From: Bacteroidota bacterium
GTDB taxonomy: Bacteria; Bacteroidota; Ignavibacteria; Tepidaquicellales; Tepidaquicellaceae
Length of the DNA stretch: 32,372 nt
Direction of reading: 5' to 3'
Assembly (NCBI GenBank): GCA_023429265.1
Contig: JAEYVS010000073.1
Location: forward strand, 1-32,372
Part shown: positions 23,724-32,042 of the stretch, one piece after another
How the letters are laid out: the number at the start of each line of letters is the position of its first letter
Position numbering within the stretch: position 1 is the first letter of the stretch
Translations under genes and position numbers: made by a program
The notes under the pieces: generated by a model
Databases searched by the model: none
Told to the model about the DNA's origin: nothing
What the model saw: the letters and a program-made list of their open reading frames with translations, nothing else

Positions 23724-24911
23724 TTAATACAAATGAAAATTCAGTCCGCTCTCCAGCTTTGGATCGCCAATTGGCAGCAGGTTGTTTCTCTTAGCCTGCA
23801 ATGCAAACACTAATATCAGTAGTCCTGCCGCAGCCAGTGGGAAACCAAGCTCCATCCATCCGAATACTGGTCCCTCTATGTTATGCGAATTAGTATACGT
23901 AGGCATTACCAGCCAGTACAGATCATAATACTGCATTATCAATATCCATACACCCATTACTTTCAGCCTGCTAAGATTCGTCTTTACCGTCCTCGGCAAT
24001 AGCACTATGAATGGAATTATGAAATGAAGTATTAATAACCCGTAAGACACATACTCCCAGTCACCTCTAAATCTAAGCATATACCAGAATGTCTCTTCCG
24101 GAATGTCTGCATACCATATAAGCATAAACTGCGAAAATCCTATGTAAGCCCAGAATACCGTAAACCCGAACATTAATGTACCTAAGCTGTAAAAATGTGA
24201 ATTGCTTATCTTAGGGCTTAAATATCCGTTCTGCTTCAGCAGCACGCCAATAAGCGTCAGTGCGGCAAAAGCCGATAGGATAGTCCCCGCGAAGTAATAA
24301 ACTCCGAACATTGTCGAAAACCAATGCGGCTCTAAACTCATCATAAAATCAACCGCGGCAATCGTAGCAGTGATCATGAACAAGAAAGCAAACGGCGCTG
24401 AAAATCTTACGCTTATCTTCGTTAGTCGCGGATCTCCGGTCGTATCCTGCTTCCTTGAATTCCTTATGAATACAAAATAAAACAACATCCAGATTGCGTA
24501 ACATATTCCCACTCTTGCAATAAAGAACGGAGTATTCAGATAAGGCTCTTTTGCCTGTAAAATGGGGTCATGCTCCACCGCATCGTGATGAGTCCAGTGG
24601 AATAAGTCGTGCATTCCGATAATGATCGGTATTACCAGTACTATCATCAATGGAAGCACGGATGATAAAAACTCGCTGATCCTTCTGAATGGTGTGCTCC
24701 ACGTTGCCCCAACTAAATATTCCATACCCACAAGCCCTAACGAACCAAGCCCGATGCTGAGTATGAACATATACATTATCAGGTAATTGAATAAAGCCCT
24801 GTCGGCATTCACCATAAATGATGCGCCTATACCAATTGCCCCTATTACTAGAAGCGCGAGGCCTATCGTTGTTACCTTAGCAGGTAATGGTTTTTTCTGG
24901 TATTCGATCAT
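23724..24911 (-). CDS. actF: Alternative complex III subunit ActF
   Basis: A 395-residue integral membrane protein with about 10 helices, matching in place and character ActF of the quinol:cytochrome c alternative complex III, a smaller relative of the NrfD/ActC quinol-binding subunits. Visible features are HDLFHWTHHDAVEHD in a periplasmic-side loop near 100-120, the aromatic MMSLEPHWFSTMFGVYYF stretch, and NSHNIEGPVFGWMELG near the C-terminus. The ATG overlaps the stop of actDE by four bases (ATGA), giving coupling. No Shine-Dalgarno is evident. Confidence 0.9.
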   Translation of the reverse strand: MIEYQKKPLPAKVTTIGLALLVIGAIGIGASFMVNADRALFNYLIMYMFILSIGLGSLGLVGMEYLVGATWSTPFRRISEFLSSVLPLMIVLVIPIIIGMHDLFHWTHHDAVEHDPILQAKEPYLNTPFFIARVGICYAIWMLFYFVFIRNSRKQDTTGDPRLTKISVRFSAPFAFLFMITATIAAVDFMMSLEPHWFSTMFGVYYFAGTILSAFAALTLIGVLLKQNGYLSPKISNSHFYSLGTLMFGFTVFWAYIGFSQFMLIWYADIPEETFWYMLRFRGDWEYVSYGLLILHFIIPFIVLLPRTVKTNLSRLKVMGVWILIMQYYDLYWLVMPTYTNSHNIEGPVFGWMELGFPLAAAGLLILVFALQAKRNNLLPIGDPKLESGLNFHLY

Positions 24912-26200
24912 TGTTGTTGTGTAGTATCTCCTGTATTTGTTGTATCAGTGACGTTTCCTGTAGCTTCGTTTGTCTGAGTCGTGTCAGTCACCCCAATGTC
25001 ATCATCTGTTGCGTTTTTAGCCCTCTGCAGAGCTCTTATGTAATGAATGATTTTCCATCTGTCTTCTCTTGAAACCTGGCTCGCATAGCTCGGCATTACA
25101 TTCTGACCGTTAGTGATTACGTGATAAATATTTCCATCCACCCAGTTCCGGACCTTTTCGCTGTGAATGGTCGGCGGATTTGGGAATTGTCCCCTGAGCC
25201 TGCTGTCACCCTCACCGAAATATCCGTGACACGGACTGCAATAAGTATCATACTGCTTTTTTCCGTCAGCCAGATTTTCCTGGGTCAATGCTATTGGGTT
25301 TGAAAGGTATTTTACCATTGAATCAGGAAGTCCTTTGTATTCGTAAGGAATGTACCCTCTCATCACTGTTCCCTCCGGAGGGGTCCTCACTGAATAGCCG
25401 TCTGAGAAAAACTCGGATGGCTGCTGCGGAGTAACCTTTTCCTGCGCCCACATAAAATCAAACGGAGGAAGGAATGTCACGTAATTCAATGTAACATACG
25501 TACCACCCGCTACCACTACCGCGATTGCCACAAGTCCGCCTATGAACTTAGTTTCAAATATCGGCGCTTTCGTATTGCCTTCGCGTCTTATGAACTTGTT
25601 TACAACTTCTATCGTATTCCCACCGGTGCTCTTTAAAAACTCTATTACTTCTTCCTTATTAAACTTCGGATCATCGGACTTTATTACTACACCGAATTTA
25701 TCCGAAGAAACTCTCTTCATGTAATTCGTATCCATCAAAGGGTTGTTATTCCACGGGAGCTTGTTGAAAAGGAATAACATCACGCCTACTGTCGTTAATC
25801 CGGACAATAACACCGTCAGCTCAAAAGTTATCGGTATCGATGGAGGTATTGAAAAGAATGGCTTACCACCCACAATACTCCTGTAATCTATACCGGACAT
25901 CCAGCCTATCATTAACAAAGCTGAACAGGTACCTATGAAACCAAACAAGAAAGAAAAATAACCTACCTTCGTAGGTTTCAGCCTCATCGCGTCATCCAGT
26001 CCGTGAACCGGGTAAGGCGTATTTACGTCGAATTTCGTATAATCAGACTTTGCCACTTTATCAGCCGCGAGCAATATCTCATTCGGAGTATCGTACAATG
26101 CAGTTACTGCGTACACCTCTTCCGAACGCGGATCTAACCCCATGTCGCTGTCAGCTTCGTGGAATTTCTTTAGTAATGTTTCTTTTAACTTTTTTATCAT
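24908..26200 (-). CDS. Fused ActD (DUF3341) - ActE (cytochrome c) subunit of alternative complex III
   Basis: This 430-residue protein joins two subunits that are separate genes in Rhodothermus-type ACIII. Residues ~28-205 are an ActD-like DUF3341 domain (YAVTALYDTPNEIL start, two helices at ~80-100 and ~123-146). A third helix (~219-241) leads to an ActE-like periplasmic cytochrome c domain with C321-S-P-C324-H325 and likely ligand M369 in QNVMPSY. The tail from ~400 is rich in Thr/Asp/Asn. The single frame is uninterrupted, so the fusion is real in this sequence. It begins 20 nt after actC, in the largest class of gap in the operon, and has no visible Shine-Dalgarno. Confidence 0.9.
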   Translation of the reverse strand: MIKKLKETLLKKFHEADSDMGLDPRSEEVYAVTALYDTPNEILLAADKVAKSDYTKFDVNTPYPVHGLDDAMRLKPTKVGYFSFLFGFIGTCSALLMIGWMSGIDYRSIVGGKPFFSIPPSIPITFELTVLLSGLTTVGVMLFLFNKLPWNNNPLMDTNYMKRVSSDKFGVVIKSDDPKFNKEEVIEFLKSTGGNTIEVVNKFIRREGNTKAPIFETKFIGGLVAIAVVVAGGTYVTLNYVTFLPPFDFMWAQEKVTPQQPSEFFSDGYSVRTPPEGTVMRGYIPYEYKGLPDSMVKYLSNPIALTQENLADGKKQYDTYCSPCHGYFGEGDSRLRGQFPNPPTIHSEKVRNWVDGNIYHVITNGQNVMPSYASQVSREDRWKIIHYIRALQRAKNATDDDIGVTDTTQTNEATGNVTDTTNTGDTTQQQ

Positions 26201-26201
26201 T

Positions 26202-26219
26202 ATTCGAAATTCGAAATTC
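26202..26219. repeat. Tandem ATTCGAA repeat in the actC-actDE gap
   Basis: The 20-nt gap between actC and actDE is almost wholly ATTCGAA, ATTCGAA, ATTC (7-bp period), which also forms overlapping TTCGAA palindromes. It occupies the place where a ribosome-binding site would be expected. Its role, if any, is unknown. Confidence 0.6.
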
Positions 26220-26220
26220 T

Positions 26221-27657
26221 CTATTCGGGTTTAATGTGTATTTCTTCTACGTGCATCGCGTCTGAATCGCCTGGTCCATCGTGGTCATCGTGCAAATGTA
26301 TGGTCGGCTGTGCCGAAGGTGTTACCGCTTTTAGCTCGGCTATTGAAACAGCCGGCAATACCCTAAGGAATAATAGTAACAAGGAAAAGAATAAACCAAA
26401 GCTTCCTATGAATAATCCAAAATCTACCAGCGTCGGGTAAAACATCGCCCAGCTCGATGGCAAAAAGTCTCTGTGAAGTGACGTAACAATGATCACATAT
26501 CTCTCAAACCACATACCCACATTCACAAGTAATACAAGAACCATCATTATCGGGATGCTTCTCCTCACCTTCTTAAACCAGAACAACTGAGGGAATATCA
26601 CGTTACACGATACCATAATCCAGTATGCCCACATATATGGACCGAATATCCTGTTCCAGAATGCAAACTGTTCAAATTGATTTCCGCTGTACCAAGCCAT
26701 AAATAGCTCCATTCCATACGCGTATCCTACCATTGTACCGGTCGCAAGCAGTATCTTACACATTTTATCCAGGTGATCTATCGTAATGATATGCTCCATG
26801 TTAAAAGCCTTACGGAGTATTATCAATACAGTCGCCACCATACCAAATCCCGAGAATATTGCCCCGGCGACAAAGTACGGAGGGAAAATCGTAGTATGCC
26901 ATCCCGGCAGTATAGATACGGCGAAGTCAAAACTAACTATTGAGTGCACCGAAAGTACAAGCGGTGTAGAAAGACCTGCAAGAATCAGGTATGCTCTTTC
27001 ATAATTTTGCCAATCCCTGTTAGAGTTCTTCCAACCCAGGCTGGCAACAGCATAAAAGAATTTCTTGATACCGCTCTTTGTACGCTCTCTCATTGCAGCG
27101 ATGTCAGGAACCAGGCCTATTCCCCAGAATATGAACGAAACCGTAAAGTAAGTTGATACCGCGAATACGTCCCACAATAGCGGAGAGTTAAAGTTAACCC
27201 AGATTGCGTTCTGGTTTGGGTAAGGGATAAGGTAACCTGCGAGCCAGGGCCTTCCCGTATGGAATACAGGGAATAATCCTGCCGTCATAACGGCAAAGAT
27301 AGTCATTGCCTCTGCGAATCTTGCAATTGCTGTTCTCCACTTCTGCCTGAATAAATATAATATAGCTGAGATCAGCGTACCGGCGTGACCTATACCGATC
27401 CAGAATACAAAGTTAATAATACCAAAACCCCATCCGATAGTGCTGTTATTACCCCACATCCCAATTCCTTCATACACCGTCAACCAAAGACTCACTGCTC
27501 CGATAAGTAAAGCAACCAGACTAACACCAAAGGTTACGTACCAGGCTTTACCCGGCATCCTTTCGGTGGGAGCCAGTATCGCATCATCGATCTCCTTGAA
27601 AGAGTTCTTCTCCGGAACTAACGGAAGCTCTGCTGTATATGTTTCGTTAAAGCTCAA
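26221..27657 (-). CDS. actC: Alternative complex III subunit ActC (NrfD-like)
   Basis: ActC is the NrfD/PsrC-like membrane subunit thought to form the quinol-oxidising site of ACIII. The 478-residue product has about 10 helices. Family marks include WIGIGHAGTLISAIL, LFPVFHTGRPWLAGYL and LSVHSIVSFDFAVSILPGWHTTIFPPYFVAGA, with histidines near the expected quinol site. The C-terminal ~35 residues are His/Asp-rich. The start is TTG at 27657, sharing TTGA with the actB stop, and is backed by a full AAGGAGGTGA Shine-Dalgarno 7-8 nt upstream, so the non-ATG start is well supported. Confidence 0.95.
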   Translation of the reverse strand: MSFNETYTAELPLVPEKNSFKEIDDAILAPTERMPGKAWYVTFGVSLVALLIGAVSLWLTVYEGIGMWGNNSTIGWGFGIINFVFWIGIGHAGTLISAILYLFRQKWRTAIARFAEAMTIFAVMTAGLFPVFHTGRPWLAGYLIPYPNQNAIWVNFNSPLLWDVFAVSTYFTVSFIFWGIGLVPDIAAMRERTKSGIKKFFYAVASLGWKNSNRDWQNYERAYLILAGLSTPLVLSVHSIVSFDFAVSILPGWHTTIFPPYFVAGAIFSGFGMVATVLIILRKAFNMEHIITIDHLDKMCKILLATGTMVGYAYGMELFMAWYSGNQFEQFAFWNRIFGPYMWAYWIMVSCNVIFPQLFWFKKVRRSIPIMMVLVLLVNVGMWFERYVIIVTSLHRDFLPSSWAMFYPTLVDFGLFIGSFGLFFSLLLLFLRVLPAVSIAELKAVTPSAQPTIHLHDDHDGPGDSDAMHVEEIHIKPE

Positions 27658-30600
27658 TGAGTATTCACCTCCTTGACTTCTCCCTCTACATTTCTGAGTT
27701 TTGCTAAATAAGTCACGTTTGGTCTTACCTTTAATGAGTCCAGCACGTTATAACCTAAATCGTGCTCTCTGTACTTATTCAATAATGATTCTTTGTCATT
27801 CATGTCTCCGAATACAATCGCGTCGCTCGAACAGGCATCCTGGCACGCTACCGTTACATCCGTTCCCTTCACTTCTCTTCCTTCCTGTGTAGCGATCTGT
27901 TTTGCGTGCATTATCCTTTGCACACAGAATGTGCATTTCTCCATCACACCTCTTGACCTGACCGTTACCTCAGGATTAGCCATCTGGTTTAATGGTTCCT
28001 GCAGCTGGTAATTATCTTTGAAATAATCTCTGAAGTTGAAATAATTAAACCTTCTCACTTTATAAGGACAGTTGTTTGCGCAGTACCTTGTGCCCACACA
28101 CCTGTTATATGTCATTCCGTTTAATCCGTCATTTGAGTGAACAGTCGCCTTTACCGGGCATACATTCTCACACGGCGCCATGTCACAGTGCTGGCAAAGC
28201 ATCAGCTGAAAATTTGCCCTTGGGTCTTCTGATGTTCCGGAATAATACCTATCTACCCTCAGCCACATCATCTCCCTGTTCTTTCCTACCTGCTCTTTTC
28301 CTACAACGGGGATATTATTCTCCACGCTGCACGCTACCACACACTCACCGCAACCGGTACATTTATTCAGATCCACTGCCATCGCCCATTTCACACCGAG
28401 ATATTGATGCTCGCTGCCGGCAAGTGACGGGAAATTATTTTCCTTTGCAAGACGCTCGGTCTTTGGCAGAAGAAATCCAGGGTCGGACTTATACTGGTTG
28501 TATGTGCCTTCCTGGATTATATTCCTTTTAAATTGAATATCTTTGTACTTCTCTTCATCTATCGGGTAATGCTCTACCGTAGATACGATCTCATATGTAT
28601 CACCTGTCTTCTCGATGTTGACATTATTATACAGCCAGTAAGAAATAGCCGGTGATTTAGTCATCAATACGTTCGCGTTCACTCCTACTTCCGTGCCCAC
28701 CGTTCCCGCCGTTGTTCTTCCGTATCCAAGCTCAATCACAAACTGTCCCTCTGCCACACCCGGCTGAATGAATACCGGAATGCTTATTGACCTGCCGTCT
28801 ATTGTTACCTTTATAACGTCATTGGATTTCAATTCCATCTGCTTTGCCGTTGCCGGTGATACAGCAGCGTAATTGTCCCATACTATCTTTGCCACAGGGC
28901 TCGGAAGCTCCTGGAGCCATCCGTTGTTTGCCCATCTTCCGTCACCCATTGTTTCGCTTTCTTTCAGCATCACCACAGGCTGACCGCTCTCTGTCATTTT
29001 TCCGGCGGTACCAATCGCTGCAGAATTGAAGCTCAAAGTCCTGGAAGGATTACTTTCAGTCACCACAATTCCATCGTGAAGTGATGCCATCCAGAAATTG
29101 TTAAACCCAACTGCAGTCCTCAGGCCGGGATACACATTATTCTGCCAGTTATCCTTTACGTAAAGATGATAAATATTGTCGTTATACTCGTTTGGATTGC
29201 CGCTCAGCCAGTTCAGAAGTATTGCTTCCTTCTGCCTCGTATTATATAGAGGATAAATCACTGGCTGCTGCAAGCTGTAATAATTTGTTCTTGTTCTGTA
29301 ATCACCCCACGATTCCAGGTAATTATTTACCGGAAGGATGTAATTACTTACGGCAGATGACTCACTCACAAGCTCAGTCATCGTAATAACCGTTCCTGCT
29401 TTACCCAGAGCCTCCGCATAATTATAATCAACAGGCATCGTATACACAGGATTAGTACCGTAATGTATCACTACTCCCACGTTACCCGAATTCATATTAT
29501 TTATCAGTCCGTCGATATCCGCTCTCTTGCTTAAAATTGCAAGAGTATTGTTATTCGCCGGCGGTGTTACCTGAGGAGTTTCTGTTCCTGCCGTTTCACC
29601 CTCAGGTGATGTGGTGGGAACTGAAACCGGCGTCTCATCCGTCGCATTCTCAAATGAATACATTGCCGTATTTCCTAATGCGTCATTAAGAAGATTTACC
29701 GCAATGTGAGTAGAGACAGGAAGCATCGTTCCTGCAGTTACGATTGACTTTCCTCTGTTTGCCATCAGGTCGGTAACCATCTGGTTCAGGTATTCCTTGT
29801 TCAGGCTATACTTAGCCGCGAATTCATCCAGGTTATATCCGTCAAAATTACCGCTGACGCTAACCCCTCTCCTGTTTATCTCTGCTGCCAGGTTCATCAC
29901 GAATTCTTCTATTGCGTCAGTTCTCAGTCTCAGTCTGTAGTCGGAATTCATTCCTGTCAATGACATATTGCCTTCGACAGCATATAGCCTGTTGAATTCC
30001 TTACCGTTCATTACATCTCTTCTCTCGGCATAAAGTCTTGATGTCTCGGTGACATTTCCACCCGTGGAAAGAAAATCATCCTCAAGGGACACTATGATAT
30101 TCGCTTCGTTCCATTTTATTAGAGGGAATTTACTTATACCATATGATGCCTCAAATGCCTCATCTTTATTACTGCCGTTAAATAGCTCGTGAACATATAC
30201 TTTTGTGGTCGGATATGCCTTCTGGAAATCCGACAAAACTTTTCTTTGTGATGGCGATATTACCGGGTCGCAGATTATCGCGATCTCCTTGCCGGAGTTA
30301 GCCGCGCCTTTCAGCTCATTGATTATATTCGTGTCCAGTTCCTGCCACGTGATATCATTAAAGTCTTTCCTGTTGCCGCTGTGCTGTGGATTCTTCAATC
30401 TGTCCGGATCGTACAGGTTGAGGATGCTCGCCTGTATCCTCGCGTTAATCTTGCCTCTGCTCACAGGGTGGTCAGGATTTCCGTCTATCTTTATTGGTCT
30501 GCCTTCGCGGCTCTTTACCAGTACACCGTAATCAACACCGTTTTCGGCAAATGTTGAAGCAAAGAAATTAGGCTCGCCTATTATGATTCCTTCGGGCTGT

Positions 30601-30923
30601 TTATTGTAAGGCACTATTTCGCCTTTATCCCTGAAATTCGAACATCCTGCAGCTGCAAGTGCCGCTGACGCGCTCATCAACGCAAGAAATTTCCTTCGAG
30701 AAACTCCTGACATTTCCTTCACATTCGGTGCAGTCTCAGCTTCTACGCTGAATTCGTGCTTCTTCGCGTCCAGGAATACGGGGTCATTGTGAAGCTCGCT
30801 AAAGCTCCTCCAGTAATTTACCTCTTTTTTGTCATTAGTCTCTTCTACAGTCTTGTCAACGTTCAATTCTTTGTCATCGCCGTTCAAAATGTAAGAGCTT
30901 ATGTCGAAATTCTTTTTATCCAT
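27654..30923 (-). CDS. actB: Alternative complex III subunit ActB, Fe-S and molybdopterin-like fusion
   Basis: ActB is the large periplasmic redox subunit of ACIII. The 1089-residue protein starts with the extended Tat region (YWRSFSEL at 37-44) and a twin-arginine signal S75-R-R-K-F-L with C94 as a possible lipid-modified cysteine. Residues ~100-840 are a molybdopterin-oxidoreductase-like fold; the usual N-terminal cluster cysteines are absent, as expected for ActB, which carries no Mo. A Pro/Thr-rich insert lies at ~440-470. The ferredoxin part (~855-1040) has 15 cysteines (C855-C865, C910-C922, C942-C952, C997/C1000, C1027/C1031), which fits three 4Fe-4S and one 3Fe-4S clusters. The ATG follows the microprotein by 8 nt. 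Confidence 0.95.
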   Translation of the reverse strand: MDKKNFDISSYILNGDDKELNVDKTVEETNDKKEVNYWRSFSELHNDPVFLDAKKHEFSVEAETAPNVKEMSGVSRRKFLALMSASAALAAAGCSNFRDKGEIVPYNKQPEGIIIGEPNFFASTFAENGVDYGVLVKSREGRPIKIDGNPDHPVSRGKINARIQASILNLYDPDRLKNPQHSGNRKDFNDITWQELDTNIINELKGAANSGKEIAIICDPVISPSQRKVLSDFQKAYPTTKVYVHELFNGSNKDEAFEASYGISKFPLIKWNEANIIVSLEDDFLSTGGNVTETSRLYAERRDVMNGKEFNRLYAVEGNMSLTGMNSDYRLRLRTDAIEEFVMNLAAEINRRGVSVSGNFDGYNLDEFAAKYSLNKEYLNQMVTDLMANRGKSIVTAGTMLPVSTHIAVNLLNDALGNTAMYSFENATDETPVSVPTTSPEGETAGTETPQVTPPANNNTLAILSKRADIDGLINNMNSGNVGVVIHYGTNPVYTMPVDYNYAEALGKAGTVITMTELVSESSAVSNYILPVNNYLESWGDYRTRTNYYSLQQPVIYPLYNTRQKEAILLNWLSGNPNEYNDNIYHLYVKDNWQNNVYPGLRTAVGFNNFWMASLHDGIVVTESNPSRTLSFNSAAIGTAGKMTESGQPVVMLKESETMGDGRWANNGWLQELPSPVAKIVWDNYAAVSPATAKQMELKSNDVIKVTIDGRSISIPVFIQPGVAEGQFVIELGYGRTTAGTVGTEVGVNANVLMTKSPAISYWLYNNVNIEKTGDTYEIVSTVEHYPIDEEKYKDIQFKRNIIQEGTYNQYKSDPGFLLPKTERLAKENNFPSLAGSEHQYLGVKWAMAVDLNKCTGCGECVVACSVENNIPVVGKEQVGKNREMMWLRVDRYYSGTSEDPRANFQLMLCQHCDMAPCENVCPVKATVHSNDGLNGMTYNRCVGTRYCANNCPYKVRRFNYFNFRDYFKDNYQLQEPLNQMANPEVTVRSRGVMEKCTFCVQRIMHAKQIATQEGREVKGTDVTVACQDACSSDAIVFGDMNDKESLLNKYREHDLGYNVLDSLKVRPNVTYLAKLRNVEGEVKEVNTH

Positions 30924-30931
30924 TCTCTATG

Positions 30932-31120
30932 TTAAGAATTATTCTGCCTTTTGACTGAATGAGGATTTTCTTTAAACTTTATTGAGCTTGCTTCCTTGGA
31001 TGCCGCCATCACTTTTGACTTAAATATCTCTACCGGAGATTTTAGCAGCGTAAAAACACCCACCAGGGATGCTCCAGACAGCAGTAAAAAACTCTTTCTC
31101 TTAATTTTTGTTTTGCTCAT
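30932..31120 (-). CDS. Small Tat-like signal protein between actA and actB, 62 aa
   Basis: A 62-residue ORF with a start resembling a Tat signal (KIKRKSFLLLSGASLVG; R8-K9-S-F-L in place of RR-x-F-L), a hydrophobic core at ~11-25, and a short basic tail ending SIKFKENPHSVKRQNNS. It fits exactly between actA (9 nt after its stop) and actB (8 nt before its start), with AAGAGAA before the ATG, so it is very probably translated. It recalls the small Tat-signal proteins near formate dehydrogenase genes (for example TIGR02811), which are equally uncharacterised. A role in ActB maturation or as a small ACIII subunit is inference only. Confidence 0.75.
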   Translation of the reverse strand: MSKTKIKRKSFLLLSGASLVGVFTLLKSPVEIFKSKVMAASKEASSIKFKENPHSVKRQNNS

Positions 31121-31129
31121 TTTTCTCTT

Positions 31130-31711
31130 TTACCTGTGACAGGCACTACATTCTTCAGGTCCTCTTTTAAGATCTGCCTTTATTTGCTCAAACTCCATTA
31201 TCTTCTTATCAGGATTCCTGTGACAATCAAGACATGCAGCCATTGTAAAGGAATTAACCTGGCCAACTGTCTTCATCTTCTTCACGTCTCCGTGGCAATT
31301 TGCGCAGTCTATACCCTTATTTACATGTGAACTGTGGTTAAAATATACAAATTCAGGGACCCTGTGGATCCTCTTCCAGGGGATTGGCTTCCCTTCCTGG
31401 TAATATTGAGTCAATTTCTGGATTTCAGGTGAGTCCGTACGCGCTAATGAGTGGCAATTCATACAGCTCTCTACAGATGGTATATTTGCAAATGGTGATT
31501 TATCTACGCTCGAATGGCAGTACTGACAATCTATCTGCATATCACCTGCGTGTATATCATGCGGGAAATTAATCGGTTGCTCAGGAGTATAGCCAATACC
31601 ATTTCGTTCGGCAAATGATGCATAATAGGTTATGGCAAAAACAGAGAGGGCAACAAAAATAACTATTGGAACTCGTACTTTGAGATTATAATCGAGTAAA
31701 AGTTTTTTCAT
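31130..31711 (-). CDS. actA: Alternative complex III subunit ActA, pentaheme cytochrome c
   Basis: ActA carries electrons within ACIII through five c-type hemes. The 193-residue product has one N-terminal helix (~13-33) and five CxxCH sites: C62-H66, C83-H87, C136-H140, C160-H164 and C188-H192. Several further histidines (H51, H54, H116, H126, H129) can supply axial ligands. The fifth heme site ends one residue before the C-terminus. It is the first gene of the operon; AGGA lies only 3 nt before the ATG at 31711, a short spacing. Confidence 0.95.
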   Translation of the reverse strand: MKKLLLDYNLKVRVPIVIFVALSVFAITYYASFAERNGIGYTPEQPINFPHDIHAGDMQIDCQYCHSSVDKSPFANIPSVESCMNCHSLARTDSPEIQKLTQYYQEGKPIPWKRIHRVPEFVYFNHSSHVNKGIDCANCHGDVKKMKTVGQVNSFTMAACLDCHRNPDKKIMEFEQIKADLKRGPEECSACHR

Positions 31712-31941
31712 ATATCCTGATTGTTTCTCAAACTAATAATTTTATCTAATTATTTCTACGTAAAAACAACTCCATCTCACTGCTATTAATCTTACCTTGA
31801 CACTTTCACCTAAATGTATATACTTACAACAAAAAGGCGATTAATTTAGTCGATATTACAAAATATAGATTCATATTTCGTCGCAAAAATTCGTCTCTTT
31901 AACCAAAGTTAAGTCTCGATTAGGGGGATTTATCTCATTGT

Positions 31942-31960
31942 TCTCTGTGCCTCTGTGGCA
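31942..31960. repeat. CACAGAG-type dispersed repeat fragment
   Basis: On the minus strand this reads TGCCACAGAGGCACAGAGA, which matches a CCACAGAG/GCACAGAG unit that I recall as frequent in intergenic regions of many environmental bacterial genomes. Only one copy occurs in this window, so the repeat status rests on recall and not on this sequence. Confidence 0.35.
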
Positions 31961-31980
31961 GAATGATTTATAAACAAAAA

Positions 31981-32004
31981 TGCTCACCCCTTTCGGAATG
32001 AGCA
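31981..32004 (-). terminator. Probable terminator of the partial gene at the right edge
   Basis: TGCTCA at 31981-31986 pairs with TGAGCA at 31999-32004, with an internal mismatch and a small inner CC/GG pair. The minus strand continues TTTTTGTTTAT, a U-rich tail from the A-run at 31976-31980. It is weaker than the other terminators in the window. Confidence 0.55.
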
Positions 32005-32042
32005 CTCTACAAAACTATTAACTACTCACTTTATTCAATGCC

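Noticed and set aside
28076..28531. 151-aa open frame on the plus strand inside actB
   Set aside because: Antisense to the Fe-S region of actB, which is conserved; composition is Ser/His/Leu-rich as expected of a shadow frame.
27654..30923. Calling ActB an active molybdenum oxidoreductase (formate dehydrogenase or polysulfide reductase)
   Set aside because: Order of neighbours (actA, actC, DUF3341, actF) and lack of the N-terminal cluster cysteines fit ACIII ActB, which is known not to carry molybdenum.
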